From NCBI RefSeq assembly GCF_021389975.1, contig NZ_CP089981.1, positions 6,473,501 to 6,537,500 of the forward strand: DNA of 64,000 nucleotides, in the 5' to 3' direction. The stretch's first letter is position 1. Every line of letters starts with the position of its first letter. Origin of the DNA: Fulvivirga ulvae (lineage in GTDB: Bacteria > Bacteroidota > Bacteroidia > Cytophagales > Cyclobacteriaceae). Shown piece by piece: positions 9,051 through 18,970 of this stretch. Below the pieces are notes generated by a model. That model saw only the letters and a list, made by a program, of their open reading frames with translations, was not told the origin of the DNA and searched no databases. Both the position numbers and the translations under genes were made by a program.

Positions 9051-12000
9051 CTAATCGAGATCTATATACTCAAAATGCTGATCTTCATATTGTGTTATAA
9101 ATTGAGCTAACCCCTTTATGGTTGGGTGTGAATAGATTTGGTTTAAGCTGACATTCAACTCCAAAACCTCATTAAGTTTATTCAACACCATAGTAGCTAC
9201 TAATGAATTGCCTCCGATATGAAAGAAATTGTCAGTAGTACTGATATCCTTCGTATGAAGGAACTCTTCCCATACATCCTTTATCAATTGTTCATTTTTG
9301 GTAGATGGATGATGTCTTACCCTGGACTCTGCTACCTTATTTTTTAAATAATACTCCTTCAGCTTTTTCTTATCCGTTTTCCCTTGTATTGTTAAAGGTA
9401 TCTCACCTAATTCTATATAATGTGAGGGAATCATATGCTCCGGTAGATGCTGTTCTAAAAATGTCCTTAAGGTTTCAACATCCAGTTTGGCCTCATTTAT
9501 CAAAGTATAATAGCAAACCAAGGCCTTCCTTTCAGCCTCATGCGTATGGTCTACCACTACTTCTTTAACAGGGCCATACGATTTGATCGTATCAATGATC
9601 TCGTTAGCATCAACTCTCATACCACGTATCTTCAGTTGATTATCTGATCTACCGGTATACTCAATCTCCCCATTTTTGTTAAGCTTTCCGATGTCTCCTG
9701 TTTTGTAAAGTACAGTTCCTGGCTGAAAAGGATTTTCAACGAAACTTGCTCTGGTTGCTTCAGAGTTATTTATATACCCTTGGGCCAAGCCAACACCTTC
9801 AATATAAATATCGCCCTCTACTCCTATGGGCTGCCTGTTCATATACTTATCCAAAATGTAAACGCTGGTATTGGCAATCGGTCTTCCTATCGGAATGATC
9901 GATCCGGCAGGCACTACTTTATGGTATGTACAACAAATGGTAGCCTCGGTAGGCCCATAAGTATTGTAGACTTTTATCCCCTTTTGAAGATATACTTTGA
10001 TATGATCCGGATGTAATACATCTCCGCCACTGATAACTGTCCTCAAGCTTGAAAAATCAGGTTTTTCTCCCAGCATTTTTAGTACCAGTGGTGTGGAACT
10101 CAAAACAGTTATCTTTTCCTTTTCAATGGTTCTTTTCATGAGCAGCACATCTCTTCTCTCTTCAAGAATATGCACTCTGCCTCCGGTAATAAGTATAGGG
10201 AAAATTTCTTCTACCGAAGTATCAAAACTTACAGACGCTTGTTGTAAAACCACGTCATCCGGCATTAAAGAATAGAACCTCTTGAAGTACTGGATATAAT
10301 TTGCGACCGCTTTATGATGCACAGCCACACCTTTTGGATTTCCTGTAGAACCAGAAGTATGCAAAATATAACAAATATCTTCCGGGTCATACTGCATTTG
10401 TGGTAATTCCGGAGCTTCCGGTCGTCCGACAATAATGTCCTGCAGGTTCACGGTATTCACACCCTCTACCTCCACCCTAGTTACATCATTGACTAACAAT
10501 AAATTACATCCAATATTTTTAAAGAACCTTTTAGATCTCTGTGCTGGGTTATCCGGTTCAACAGGAGTGTAAGTCACTCTTGACATCATACAACCTATCA
10601 TTCCAATAACCATCATTTCATTTCTGGGCAACACCAATCCCACTACACTCCCCTTTTCCACAAACTCAGATAAATAAGATGCTAATTTTAAAGCCTGTTT
10701 ATTAACCTGTGCATAGGTAAAAGTATGGGTATCGGTACTTATCGCTGCTCTATTGGGGTAGGTCTCAACTGTTTTCTGCCATAGCGGAATAAAATGATCA
10801 TCACCCCACTCAATAACCGGTCCCTGACAAGACCTATCTATGGTTAAATATTCCTCACTGCCGATTAGTTGAACCTCTTTGCTTGGACGAGTATTCTCAG
10901 CCAACAGTTCATCTATTAAAACAGCAACACCCGATGATGCTGACCGGATATCATCTTCTGAAAGATATTCACTGTTATAAACAAATTTGATATCCAGACC
11001 TTCATTGTTATAATCTCTGATATAGACTGACAGAGGATCATTTTCAGCCTCGTTGCCCAAGGCAAAGGCCTTACTTTCAACATCTCCCAGTTTCTGACTA
11101 AACTCAAACTGCTCATAGGACACTCTCAAATGATACAGAGGGGAATGACTACTTACCCCCAGGTCCATCACCAGATTACCAAACTGATACTGCTGATGCT
11201 TCAATGCTCCAAAAACCTTGCTTTTAATCCATGAAATGGTATCGAGCATACTTTGATTCGGGTCTGGTGCCAACGGCAGGCAGATTAAATTCATGAAGGC
11301 ACCTGCCGTATTCTTATACTTCCTATTGGATCTGTTGGATATAGGAAGTGCAAATGTAATAGCGTCTTTACCACGCGTACGATAAAAGTACACCAGAAAT
11401 AAACCTATAACGATATGAAACAATGAGACCTTGCGCGATGCTGAAAGCTCGACCAATCGGTTCTTAACCTCCTGGCTCACTGGCATGGTGAATACCCTTG
11501 AGGGTAAACCAGCTTTATTATTATACAGAGACTTCTCAAAAAGCCCCTCCGGAATGGTCTCAAATTCGTTCTTCCAAAACTCTTTATCCTGCTTGAACTT
11601 GTCGGATCCATAATAATTCTCTTCTTTAAGTGCGTAATCGCTGTACTTAAAACGAAAATGATCTGGCGTATCTTCGCTATTGTAAAATGAAGCCACCTCA
11701 TTTAACAGTAGCATAAATGTCCATCCGTCCGCAATGAGGTGGTGCATTTTCGAATACCAAATGAATCTATCGGTTGATAGCCTGAAGAACAAAAACTTAA
11801 ACAGATAAGTACCCTCGACATTAAAAGGGGTGGCAAAGTCTTGCTTCATAACAGATAGCGCCGACTCTTCAGGACTAAGATTGTTTGAAAAATCTATTAC
11901 ATCAAGTGCAAAATCCTTTGAAGCATCTCCAAGCTTATAACCCACTCCACCATTGACCTCTTTAAAAATTGCGGAATAAACTTCTTGAGATATTAATATT

Positions 12001-12146
12001 TTTTTAATTGCAGCTTCAAAGCGCTCGAAATCTAAGTTCCCCTTCAAAGTAACATACCCACCAATATTGTACTTATGAGGACTGGAGATACTTTGATCCA
12101 GCCAAATCAATCGTTGGGTTAGGGTAGGTTTACAGTTGACTATCAT
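9051..12146 (-). CDS. NRPS, one module C-A-PCP
   Basis: This 1031-residue synthetase starts directly with a condensation domain (LTQRLIWLDQ; HHLIADGW at H135-H136...D140). It has an adenylation domain with HTSGSTGNPKG, NTYGPTEATICC, YKTGDIG and IQGKTDKKK motifs, and a C-terminal PCP with the serine in IGGNSL. There is no thioesterase. Aligning to GrsA gives the code DTELIGTICK. Asp235 and the final Lys are kept, so an alpha-amino acid is expected, but I do not match the code to a known substrate. It is the first gene of the operon. It lacks an N-terminal TubC-like domain while the downstream synthetase has one, which suggests it acts first and hands its product over. A condensation domain at the very start fits lipo-initiation, an inference only. 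Confidence 0.92.
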   Translation of the reverse strand: MIVNCKPTLTQRLIWLDQSISSPHKYNIGGYVTLKGNLDFERFEAAIKKILISQEVYSAIFKEVNGGVGYKLGDASKDFALDVIDFSNNLSPEESALSVMKQDFATPFNVEGTYLFKFLFFRLSTDRFIWYSKMHHLIADGWTFMLLLNEVASFYNSEDTPDHFRFKYSDYALKEENYYGSDKFKQDKEFWKNEFETIPEGLFEKSLYNNKAGLPSRVFTMPVSQEVKNRLVELSASRKVSLFHIVIGLFLVYFYRTRGKDAITFALPISNRSNRKYKNTAGAFMNLICLPLAPDPNQSMLDTISWIKSKVFGALKHQQYQFGNLVMDLGVSSHSPLYHLRVSYEQFEFSQKLGDVESKAFALGNEAENDPLSVYIRDYNNEGLDIKFVYNSEYLSEDDIRSASSGVAVLIDELLAENTRPSKEVQLIGSEEYLTIDRSCQGPVIEWGDDHFIPLWQKTVETYPNRAAISTDTHTFTYAQVNKQALKLASYLSEFVEKGSVVGLVLPRNEMMVIGMIGCMMSRVTYTPVEPDNPAQRSKRFFKNIGCNLLLVNDVTRVEVEGVNTVNLQDIIVGRPEAPELPQMQYDPEDICYILHTSGSTGNPKGVAVHHKAVANYIQYFKRFYSLMPDDVVLQQASVSFDTSVEEIFPILITGGRVHILEERRDVLLMKRTIEKEKITVLSSTPLVLKMLGEKPDFSSLRTVISGGDVLHPDHIKVYLQKGIKVYNTYGPTEATICCTYHKVVPAGSIIPIGRPIANTSVYILDKYMNRQPIGVEGDIYIEGVGLAQGYINNSEATRASFVENPFQPGTVLYKTGDIGKLNKNGEIEYTGRSDNQLKIRGMRVDANEIIDTIKSYGPVKEVVVDHTHEAERKALVCYYTLINEAKLDVETLRTFLEQHLPEHMIPSHYIELGEIPLTIQGKTDKKKLKEYYLKNKVAESRVRHHPSTKNEQLIKDVWEEFLHTKDISTTDNFFHIGGNSLVATMVLNKLNEVLELNVSLNQIYSHPTIKGLAQFITQYEDQHFEYIDLD

Positions 12147-12884
12147 TAATGAGGCAAAACAGAAGAAACAGACACATACTTGCGATCTGCATGGTTCTTC
12201 ATCTAAGTTCTAAATTGATATTATATTGACAGTTAATTATTTTCGTCTCGAATATCGACCTTTTTATTATAATTCCAAAAAAACAAATTGTCTATATCGA
12301 AATTAAATTTTGCCAGCAATAAAGAAGTTTCAAAATCTTGGAATAATCATATTTATTAAAACTTCACAACTTGTGCTCAAAATGCCTTTTGGCTTCACAT
12401 GCCTTATTAAAATCTAGAACAGACTTTACTGTGTCATAAGTATAACGTAAATCAATTCTTGCCGTTTCATTGCCATGGATTAGAACACTAACTATTAACG
12501 TACATATTTTACTGAAATTATTTTAGAAGTGTCATTTTTAAACCTATAAACTTACATCCGATTCACCCCCTCCAACCAACTCCGGTACAGTATCTTTTGA
12601 GATAAAATTTGCTAAAGAAAATAAGTATCAGATTGCACTTCCTACAATAAATAGTTTTCTCGAGGGAACAGGAAAATTAGCGTTTATTCTTAAATCTATG
12701 GAGTAATAACCATATCGAAGTGTCATTTTGACCCAATAACTTACATCATCACTTATCAACAATTTTCAAATCCAAGTAAAATTCTCTAAAAGACAACTTC
12801 ATTGAAAAATAATATAACAGATAAATGATTAAACAAGATTTAATATTAATTAAATTCAAAAAGCTTAAATGAATTAAACAAGCA
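12147..12884. other. AT-rich intergenic region upstream of the NRPS operon
   Basis: These 738 bp lie between the start of the NRPS operon and the stop of the AraC-type regulator. No convincing open frame, RNA gene or strong hairpin is visible. The stretch is notably AT-rich, for example around 12220-12360. The operon promoter should lie in its left part, but I could not find a clear Bacteroidota -33/-7 pair. Confidence 0.5.
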
Positions 12885-13877
12885 TTAAAGGCCTCCCGAA
12901 GTATAATTACTCGGCTTCTTACCCGTCCACCTTTTAAAGGCCCTTACAAAACCGCTAGGATCCTGATAACCAAGTGCGTAGGCGATTTCTTTTACCTGGT
13001 GGTCTCCTTTGTTCAGGTATTTGATGGCAAGATTTTTCCTTACTTCTTCAACAATTTCCATAAAGGTAATGCCCTCATTCTTCAGCTTTCGCTGTAAAGT
13101 TCTGGCCCCCATATTGAAATTTGAAGCAACATCGTCTAATGTGATTGTATTCAAATAGGAATTGGCCAGCAAATGGTTAAACACCTTGTCTTTCAATGGC
13201 CCTGTATAGCTATCTTCTATAAGCAAAATATCGATCTGCTTTAAAGCGTATGCCTGAAGTGCATGGTTTGCTGTAATGACAGGCAATGAAAGGTAGCCGC
13301 TGTCGAAGGTTATCTTGAATGATTGGGTAAATGTAATATTGGATGTCCGCAACACCCTTATATACTCAGGCTTATGAGCAACATCAAATGGTAGCTCAAC
13401 ATTTACCGGCTTTATTTTCCTGAGGATCAGTCCATCCAGCTCATGAATTACAAAGGCCAGGAGATACTCGCCCATATGCCGGTATGTGGAGGGAAATTCA
13501 GAGGCACTTTTCCCGTTTGCGATCAGTGAGATGGTGAATGTGTCAGCAGCATGGCTTACTTCAAGGGTAAAAATATCCGTGATCAGGTATATCAGCTTTC
13601 CTGCCTGTAACAACGCTTCCGCAACAGTACTGCTGGTAAGCACCACCTGCCCCACCACGCCTAAGGCAGAAAGCTGCATGGCCTCTCCAAAATGCAGACC
13701 AAATGACTGATCTCCCGAAAGTTGTGCCGCATTATGCCAGAGATCATTCATCTGAGCCGGTGAAATATCAGCATCCGGATTCTCAATACCAGAACTGCCA
13801 CATAAGGCTTCTGCATCCATGTCGCGTTGAGTGGCATAAGCCAGCAGCGATCCCAGAAATTGCTTTTTAAAATCCAT
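12885..13877 (-). CDS. AraC-family transcriptional regulator with ligand-binding N-domain
   Basis: The protein has 330 residues. The N-terminal two thirds resemble the arabinose-binding-like domain of the OruR/ArgR-type AraC subfamily (LSALGVVGQVVLTSSTVAEA). Residues about 240-325 form a double helix-turn-helix: TITLDDVASNFNMGARTLQRKLKNEG, here interrupted for length, and the second helix region KEIAYALGYQDPSGFVRAFKRW, both textbook AraC signatures. It lies upstream of the NRPS operon on the same strand, separated by 738 bp, and could regulate that operon. That link is positional only. Confidence 0.88.
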   Translation of the reverse strand: MDFKKQFLGSLLAYATQRDMDAEALCGSSGIENPDADISPAQMNDLWHNAAQLSGDQSFGLHFGEAMQLSALGVVGQVVLTSSTVAEALLQAGKLIYLITDIFTLEVSHAADTFTISLIANGKSASEFPSTYRHMGEYLLAFVIHELDGLILRKIKPVNVELPFDVAHKPEYIRVLRTSNITFTQSFKITFDSGYLSLPVITANHALQAYALKQIDILLIEDSYTGPLKDKVFNHLLANSYLNTITLDDVASNFNMGARTLQRKLKNEGITFMEIVEEVRKNLAIKYLNKGDHQVKEIAYALGYQDPSGFVRAFKRWTGKKPSNYTSGGL

Positions 13878-14006
13878 CTGATATCAAAGATATAAATTAA
13901 TTCAAATTCCCGAACCTGACGTTTTCTGATAATCCGTTGTCGTGTATTAACAATCCAGGCTCCTGCCAAACCCTGAGATTTGTGTAAACATCAAATCAAA
14001 ATCGTT

Positions 14007-14384
14007 ATGCTAAAGTTATCTCAAGTTTTAAAAATTAACGCCCTTTCATCCGGTATCACCGGCCTTGGGCTGGTATTGTTTGCTGAAACCGCTGCAACGT
14101 TATTTGAAGTGCAACCTACAGCTCCATTTATGGCAACCGGAATTTTCCTGATGCTTTTTGCCTCCTTTGTTTATTACAATGCCGTTCAAAATCCTGTAAA
14201 AACCGCTCAGGTACGGCTGATCATTATACTGGATCGACTTTGGGTGCTGGGAAGTGTTTTGACCATTTTCCTGCTTTACTCCGTGGTGTCATTCCTGGGC
14301 ATTGCACTCATTGGTGGGGTAGCTTTATGGGTACTGGCCATGGCCATTTTGCAACAGAAAGGACTTACCTTGATCCGTTCATAG
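14007..14384 (+). CDS. Small four-helix membrane protein of unknown function
   Basis: I place the start at the ATG at 14007 rather than upstream, because the nine extra codons are hydrophilic and unlike a signal. The product has about 125 residues. It has four hydrophobic stretches (SSGITGLGLVLFAE, FMATGIFLMLFASFVYY, LIIILDRLWVLGSVLTIFLL and SVVSFLGIALIGGVALWVLA), so it is an inner-membrane protein. I do not recognise the family. The SnoaL-like gene follows 60 bp downstream on the same strand and may be co-transcribed. Confidence 0.6.
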   Translation: MLKLSQVLKINALSSGITGLGLVLFAETAATLFEVQPTAPFMATGIFLMLFASFVYYNAVQNPVKTAQVRLIIILDRLWVLGSVLTIFLLYSVVSFLGIALIGGVALWVLAMAILQQKGLTLIRS

Positions 14385-14444
14385 TTTTCAGTTCACTGTT
14401 TAAGATTCACCGCTTACTATTCACTGTTTACTCAATACTAACTT

Positions 14445-14852
14445 ATGGATGCTTTAAAAAATACACCGCAAAAGTTGCTTCAGTATATGGACGAACGAAA
14501 ATCTGACGAGCTACTGGCATTGTTTGCGAATGATGTGGACTGGGACATTCCGGGCAATACCAAAGAGATCCCATGGCTTGGGCCGAGAAAATCGAAAGAT
14601 GAAATTAAGGATTTTTATAACCTGCTTTGGCTCAATACCGAACCTCTGGAGGCCGGTATCCACAAAATTATGTCTGATGAAAACCATGCTGTAATTATAG
14701 GGGAATTCAAAACGCTGATGACAGCAACCGGTAAAGTGGTCGAATCATTTTTCTGTATCCATATCACTGTCGAAAATGGACTGATCAGCAGATATCGGCT
14801 GTTCGAAAACAGCTTTGCTGTAGCAAAAGCCATGGCTATGAAGCCGGTTTAG
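14445..14852 (+). CDS. SnoaL-like / NTF2-fold protein
   Basis: The 135-residue protein has the typical layout of the SnoaL-like polyketide-cyclase superfamily: an N-terminal helix (LLQYMDERKSDELLALFANDVDWDIPG), a GPRKSKDEIKDFYNLL segment, and a C-terminal run of beta strands ending in ISRYRLFENSFAVAKAM. The fold serves isomerases, ester-cleaving enzymes and ligand binders, so no reaction can be assigned. It lies outside both biosynthetic clusters and is divergent from the AraC regulator. Confidence 0.7.
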   Translation: MDALKNTPQKLLQYMDERKSDELLALFANDVDWDIPGNTKEIPWLGPRKSKDEIKDFYNLLWLNTEPLEAGIHKIMSDENHAVIIGEFKTLMTATGKVVESFFCIHITVENGLISRYRLFENSFAVAKAMAMKPV

Positions 14853-14868
14853 GCTCTCTTTAGAAGTT

Positions 14869-14918
14869 CAAAGGTGGTTTCAAAAGTTCTTTTCAGGCTT
14901 TTGAAACCGCACCTTTGG
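14869..14918. terminator. Long inverted repeat between convergent genes
   Basis: CAAAGGTGGTTTCAAAAG at 14869-14886 is mirrored by CTTTTGAAACCGCACCTTTG at 14898-14917, giving a stem of roughly 17 pairs with one bulge. It lies between the stop of the SnoaL-like gene and the convergent hypothetical gene at 14938. A bidirectional terminator is the simplest reading, although the U tract is poor. Confidence 0.6.
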
Positions 14919-14937
14919 CTTTGTACTACTATGTACC

Positions 14938-15282
14938 TCATTTCTTATATCCAAAGTATTCAATCATCTCATTGGCCATATAAACAGCCAGGCCCTGGGG
15001 ATGGCCCAACTGCTGTTTAGCTATCAAATCTGATAGTAAGCGCATGGCCGCTGCCTCTGCTTCAGACTTTAGCGGCACCGCCTTGTCATCTAGATATATG
15101 GTTCGCTTCCGCTTCAGGTCAGGTATGGACTCGTCGGTAGCATCATCCATATCGGGAAGCATATCAATTTTTACCTTTTTCCCTTCCCGGGTGATGATGG
15201 ACAGCATCAAACTGCTTGGCTGCGGGGGCACCCAGAAATTAAGGTCTTTGATCTCATTACATGAAGGTACATCCATATTCAT
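14938..15282 (-). CDS. Hypothetical 114-residue protein
   Basis: I do not recognise this protein. It has no signal peptide or membrane segment. It is acidic in the middle (DMLPDMDDATDESIPDL) and ends with an amphipathic helix region (EAEAAAMRLLSDLIAKQQLG). The frame is convergent with the SnoaL-like gene across the inverted repeat. Reverse-strand frames here are broken, which supports this frame as the real one. Confidence 0.5.
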   Translation of the reverse strand: MNMDVPSCNEIKDLNFWVPPQPSSLMLSIITREGKKVKIDMLPDMDDATDESIPDLKRKRTIYLDDKAVPLKSEAEAAAMRLLSDLIAKQQLGHPQGLAVYMANEMIEYFGYKK

Positions 15283-15417
15283 ATGTTTACAGGAAGCCCA
15301 AATATAATAAAAGATAAGTCATGTTAAGCTGGTGATACTTCTCTATGAATTCACAGGGTTTGTTTATTATTGTAGAGCATTAAAAAATTCATCATTATTA
15401 CGAAAGTAATCTTTGGC

Positions 15418-16212
15418 ATGCCTCATAAAAGCCCTGACAAGCTCATTCAAATAAACGGTGCTAACCTTTATGTAGAATCAGAAAAGGAATATAAAAATCG
15501 TCCTACACTGGTTTTTCTGCATGACTCTCTCGGCTGCGTACAGCTCTGGCGGGATTTCCCAAAAAGGCTTGCAAAGGCAACAGAATGTAATGTATTGATA
15601 TACGACCGTTTGGGCTATGGCAAATCTGATCCCATGCCAACCCACAAAAGGCCTGTCAATTACATGGAGCTGGAAGCTGATGTACTCCATGATTTACTGA
15701 TCACTTTAGGTATAGATGATGCCATTTTATTCGGACATAGCGATGGAGGAACCATTGCCTTGCTAGCTGCCAGCAAATATCCCAAAAAGGTCAAAGCAGT
15801 AATTTGCGAAGCCGCGCACATTTTTGTGGAGGATATCACGCTCCAGGGCATCTATAAGGCTATGGAGGCGTATAAAATCACCAATCTGCCCATACGACTG
15901 GAAAAGTACCACGACAGTAAAGTAGAAACGCTCTTTAAGGCCTGGACCAAAACCTGGACCAGAAGTGACTATCGGGACTGGAATATAGAGTATTGCTTAT
16001 CCGGAGTCACCTGCCCTCTTTTATTTATCCAGGGCGAGGCAGATGAATATGGTTCATTGCAGCAGGTCGAGAAAACCATAAACCAGGTAAGTGGAAAATC
16101 CGAAAAGTATATTATACCGGCTGTCGGTCATACACCTCATAAGGAAAAGCCTGAAGAGGTGTTAGATAAAACCACAAGGTTTATTAATCGCTTAGCTGAC
16201 GGAATACACTAG
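15418..16212 (+). CDS. Alpha/beta-fold hydrolase
   Basis: The product has 264 residues. It shows the alpha/beta hydrolase order of motifs: VFLHDSLG (oxyanion region), YDRLGYGKS, the nucleophile elbow GHSDGG, a late acid in FIQGEADEYGS and the catalytic histidine in VGHTPHKEKPEEV. The substrate cannot be predicted. It stands alone between the hypothetical gene and a dispersed repeat, with no link to the biosynthetic clusters. Confidence 0.85.
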   Translation: MPHKSPDKLIQINGANLYVESEKEYKNRPTLVFLHDSLGCVQLWRDFPKRLAKATECNVLIYDRLGYGKSDPMPTHKRPVNYMELEADVLHDLLITLGIDDAILFGHSDGGTIALLAASKYPKKVKAVICEAAHIFVEDITLQGIYKAMEAYKITNLPIRLEKYHDSKVETLFKAWTKTWTRSDYRDWNIEYCLSGVTCPLLFIQGEADEYGSLQQVEKTINQVSGKSEKYIIPAVGHTPHKEKPEEVLDKTTRFINRLADGIH

Positions 16213-16267
16213 CCGATAAACTATTCAAGTACGGAGATATATGTATATATTTTTGATAAGGTTTGCA

Positions 16268-16381
16268 GAATTAAATCGCGGCTTTACTAAACTTTCAAAG
16301 TTTGGTAAAGCTTGACCGTGCTGTAGAACTGGCAGAGAGCAGAGCAATTATTACCCATAAAAACTTACCTTAACAGCATGG
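16268..16381 (+). repeat. Dispersed structured repeat, copy A
   Basis: The first hairpin is CTTTACTAAACTT / AAGTTTGGTAAAG (13 pairs, one G-U), preceded by a TTAAATCGCGG box. A second stem follows: CCGTGCTGT at 16316-16324 with ACAGCATGG at 16373-16381. The same first hairpin recurs almost unchanged at 32.8-33.2 kb (three times) and at 54.85 kb, but the second stem there has different bases that still pair. Confidence 0.8.
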
Positions 16382-16461
16382 CGTCTCAACTGAAATCACC
16401 CTTTTATCAATTGAGAAGGCCTTTATATCAATTGACTGATTATTCCTTTCATGGCCGGAAA

Positions 16462-16469
16462 TAGCTTTG
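16462..16469 (+). promoter_or_regulatory. Candidate Bacteroidota -7 promoter box
   Basis: TAGCTTTG matches the Bacteroidota -7 consensus TAnnTTTG and lies 36 bp before the chosen lipoprotein start. No good -33 TTTG is at the right distance, so this is tentative. Transcription starting just after it favours the ATG at 16498 over the one at 16474. Confidence 0.35.
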
Positions 16470-16497
16470 TCCCATGCTAAACCAAACTAAATATGTT

Positions 16498-17061
16498 ATG
16501 AAAAAATTAATCAATTTTAAAATCTATGCTATTTCGCTATTAGCTGCCGGCTGTCTGGTAGCCTGTATGGATGAGTCAGTGAATGAACCTGCACCGGCAA
16601 ATCAGCCGGACCCCGATGTGGCAACAGAAGAGCAAACGTATACTATTGAACTTTACAACAACTTTGTCAGGGTGCTGAGGGACATTGAGTCTGATTCCAT
16701 CATGGGTTATTCGGACTTTGAGCGGGAGTATTTAGGTACCGACAGAGAGGAGCGTACGCTGCTTGAAGAAGAAGTAAATGAGGCTCTAAAAGGAATAGAT
16801 GCTTCGATAAGTACAAATGGCAAACATGCCAGAATGGAAGGTAATTGTAAGTCGAATGTGGTAAGCCGGTTAACACACTCAAGATTTAAGGCTTTAGGCC
16901 GAAGCCGGGCAAGAATATCCTGGTCTAACAAAGCACGGCAAAAGTATGGCTGGAGCTACAGAAAATGGTCGAAGGCCAAAAACAAGGGTTATCAGCTCAA
17001 TGTAGACGGGACTCAGTTTCTCCTATACAAGTACAGGGCTTTCGGTACACCTTGTAATTAA
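16498..17061 (+). CDS. Hypothetical lipoprotein
   Basis: The likely start is the ATG at 16498, giving MKKLINFKIYAISLLAAGC and a lipobox ending LVAC. This is a signal for lipidation and export. The mature part has an acidic N-terminal half and a strongly basic C-terminal half (SRARISWSNKARQKYGWSYRKWSKAKNK). I do not recognise a domain. It is a single-gene unit between a candidate promoter box and a hairpin terminator. Confidence 0.65.
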   Translation: MKKLINFKIYAISLLAAGCLVACMDESVNEPAPANQPDPDVATEEQTYTIELYNNFVRVLRDIESDSIMGYSDFEREYLGTDREERTLLEEEVNEALKGIDASISTNGKHARMEGNCKSNVVSRLTHSRFKALGRSRARISWSNKARQKYGWSYRKWSKAKNKGYQLNVDGTQFLLYKYRAFGTPCN

Positions 17062-17106
17062 AAGATAAAATTGGTAAAACCGTTTAGTTAATGGTGTTAT
17101 GGTTTA

Positions 17107-17147
17107 AGGCTCCTTTGGATTTCTATCCTTTGGAGCCTGTTATTTTC
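17107..17147 (+). terminator. Rho-independent-type terminator after the lipoprotein gene
   Basis: GGCTCC and GGAGCC flank a region that itself contains GGAT/ATCC, giving a two-step hairpin. TGTTATTTT follows, which serves as a T-rich tail. It lies about 45 bp after the lipoprotein stop. Confidence 0.65.
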
Positions 17148-17383
17148 ATGACAATAAGTGCGGTTTACTGATTTTCAGTTGGCCACAGGGGCTCAAGTTG
17201 ATCCTGCTTTACCTTATCTCACTGGCAAGCTTTATGTTGCAAACCCCTAATTTCTTTCTAATTCACCCACTCCACAGGTAATGCTTGACCCGCAATAATC
17301 TACTGCTCCCACATGCACTTATACTCAGGAGGATCCAAATCAAAAGTATCGTGTTTTGTAACTCATTTCACTAATACTACGAC

Positions 17384-18970
17384 TTATAATTTTACTAAAT
17401 TCAATAAGAAAACATCGTTTTCGCGAATATCCAGTTCCCTGGAGAATGTCTCTCCTGATTTAACTTTTACTATTTCAGATAAGAAAGGAGAACCATCGTT
17501 TAGATTTTTGATTTGCTCCACCTGTTGTCTTGAAAGCTGCGAGGGCCTGCCCAGGTCCACATAGCTTGTGTGGGCATCATTGCTTCGGTACCCTACTCTG
17601 TAAACTTCAAGCGAATAATTCCCTTCCGGAACACCGGCAATGTTCACTTTGAGTTTGCCTTTCGCCCTGGCAGGCAGGTCGCGGATGAAATACTGCTGGT
17701 TGTTGACAGAATCCGGAAGTGTATAGGTATAGTCCCACGCCAGTACCTGGATGTTCCCCTCCTGATCTTTACAAACCCAGGATTCAGGATCCTTATTGGC
17801 CAGTTCGATGTTTCCCAACCGGTTCAAAAACTGATAAGCATAGAAAACCGGCTTGTTGATCCCCTGGGTCGTGAGCATACCAAAACCTCCATGAAAAGCT
17901 TCGAAACGCGGCCCCGGCTCTTCAAAAATATCGGTGAATACCCAATAAGACATAGAGTTTGCCGCATCTCCTGTTTGTTTCATTTTTTGAAGCACGTAGG
18001 CCGCTTCGTGGTAGCTGTCGTGAACTGGGTCTGCCGGGGTATAGGAGGCGCTCCATTCAGTATAATGTAACTCCAGGTCAGGCTTTACCGAACTGGCAAT
18101 TTCCTTCCGGGATTGTAGCACATCACCACTTACTGCAAATTCTTCTTTGCCCAACACAGTCCCGGCATGGCCGTATTCATCAAGAAATCCCTGGTTTACC
18201 CCGTAAGCATGTGTGCTGATAAAATCTAACGGCGCCTTATTCTTATCACAAAATTCGATAAATTCCGGCTCCCAGGCAGCGCCGGCAGTAGCCGGACCCC
18301 CAACACGATAATCCTGATTAACACTTTTAACAGCTCTTGCTGCATATTCATACAACCTAAAATATTCTTCCTGAGTCCCCGTCCAGAATCCCGGTGTAAG
18401 GTTGGGTTCATTCCAGACCTCGAAATACCAGGTTTTCACCTCGTCCTCACCGTATCGCTCTGTAAAATGTTGAACGAGATTTTTTACAAGCGCCCCCCAC
18501 TTGTCATAGTCTTTTGGAGGCGTTACGTTCCCTTTCCACCAGAAAACAGTCTGCACGCCACTTGCCAGCGCATTGGGCATGAAACCTAACTCAACAAATG
18601 GCTTTATTCCAATGGAATGCAGGAAGTCGAACAAGGCATCTACATACATGTAGTTATACTTAGGGTTGCCGTTCTGGTCTTCCGTGTAAACTGCCATGTC
18701 GTCGGTGAACAGTCCATGCATGCGGATGTATTTGAAACCACACTCATTTTTCACATAAGTCAACTGCTGTTGCCAGTCGGCACGCAGTCCTTCATTGGCA
18801 CGACCGGCGCCTACACATTCCTTAAACATGGTGTTTAAAGGACCCTCTTCAACAGTATAATCCACATTGATTGTCCTTTCACGGGGCGGTGTTTTTTTGT
18901 TTGCTTTGCGTTGGGCCAGAGCCATGCACGAGACAAGGCAAGCAAGGGCTAGTAAAGAATAACGATTCAC
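17384..18970 (-). CDS. Glycoside hydrolase family 39-like (beta-xylosidase-type) secreted enzyme
   Basis: The 528-residue protein starts with a signal peptide (LLALACLVSCMALAQ). A TIM-barrel domain follows, with the clan A signature FEVWNEPN, in which E188 is the expected acid/base, and a late LHYTEWSAS, in which E305 is the expected nucleophile. The C-terminal part (about 400-528) is beta-rich, as in GH39 xylosidases. It should act on a plant or microbial glycan in the periplasm or outside. It has no SusC/D neighbours and stands alone, reading toward the lipoprotein gene. Confidence 0.85.
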   Translation of the reverse strand: MNRYSLLALACLVSCMALAQRKANKKTPPRERTINVDYTVEEGPLNTMFKECVGAGRANEGLRADWQQQLTYVKNECGFKYIRMHGLFTDDMAVYTEDQNGNPKYNYMYVDALFDFLHSIGIKPFVELGFMPNALASGVQTVFWWKGNVTPPKDYDKWGALVKNLVQHFTERYGEDEVKTWYFEVWNEPNLTPGFWTGTQEEYFRLYEYAARAVKSVNQDYRVGGPATAGAAWEPEFIEFCDKNKAPLDFISTHAYGVNQGFLDEYGHAGTVLGKEEFAVSGDVLQSRKEIASSVKPDLELHYTEWSASYTPADPVHDSYHEAAYVLQKMKQTGDAANSMSYWVFTDIFEEPGPRFEAFHGGFGMLTTQGINKPVFYAYQFLNRLGNIELANKDPESWVCKDQEGNIQVLAWDYTYTLPDSVNNQQYFIRDLPARAKGKLKVNIAGVPEGNYSLEVYRVGYRSNDAHTSYVDLGRPSQLSRQQVEQIKNLNDGSPFLSEIVKVKSGETFSRELDIRENDVFLLNLVKL

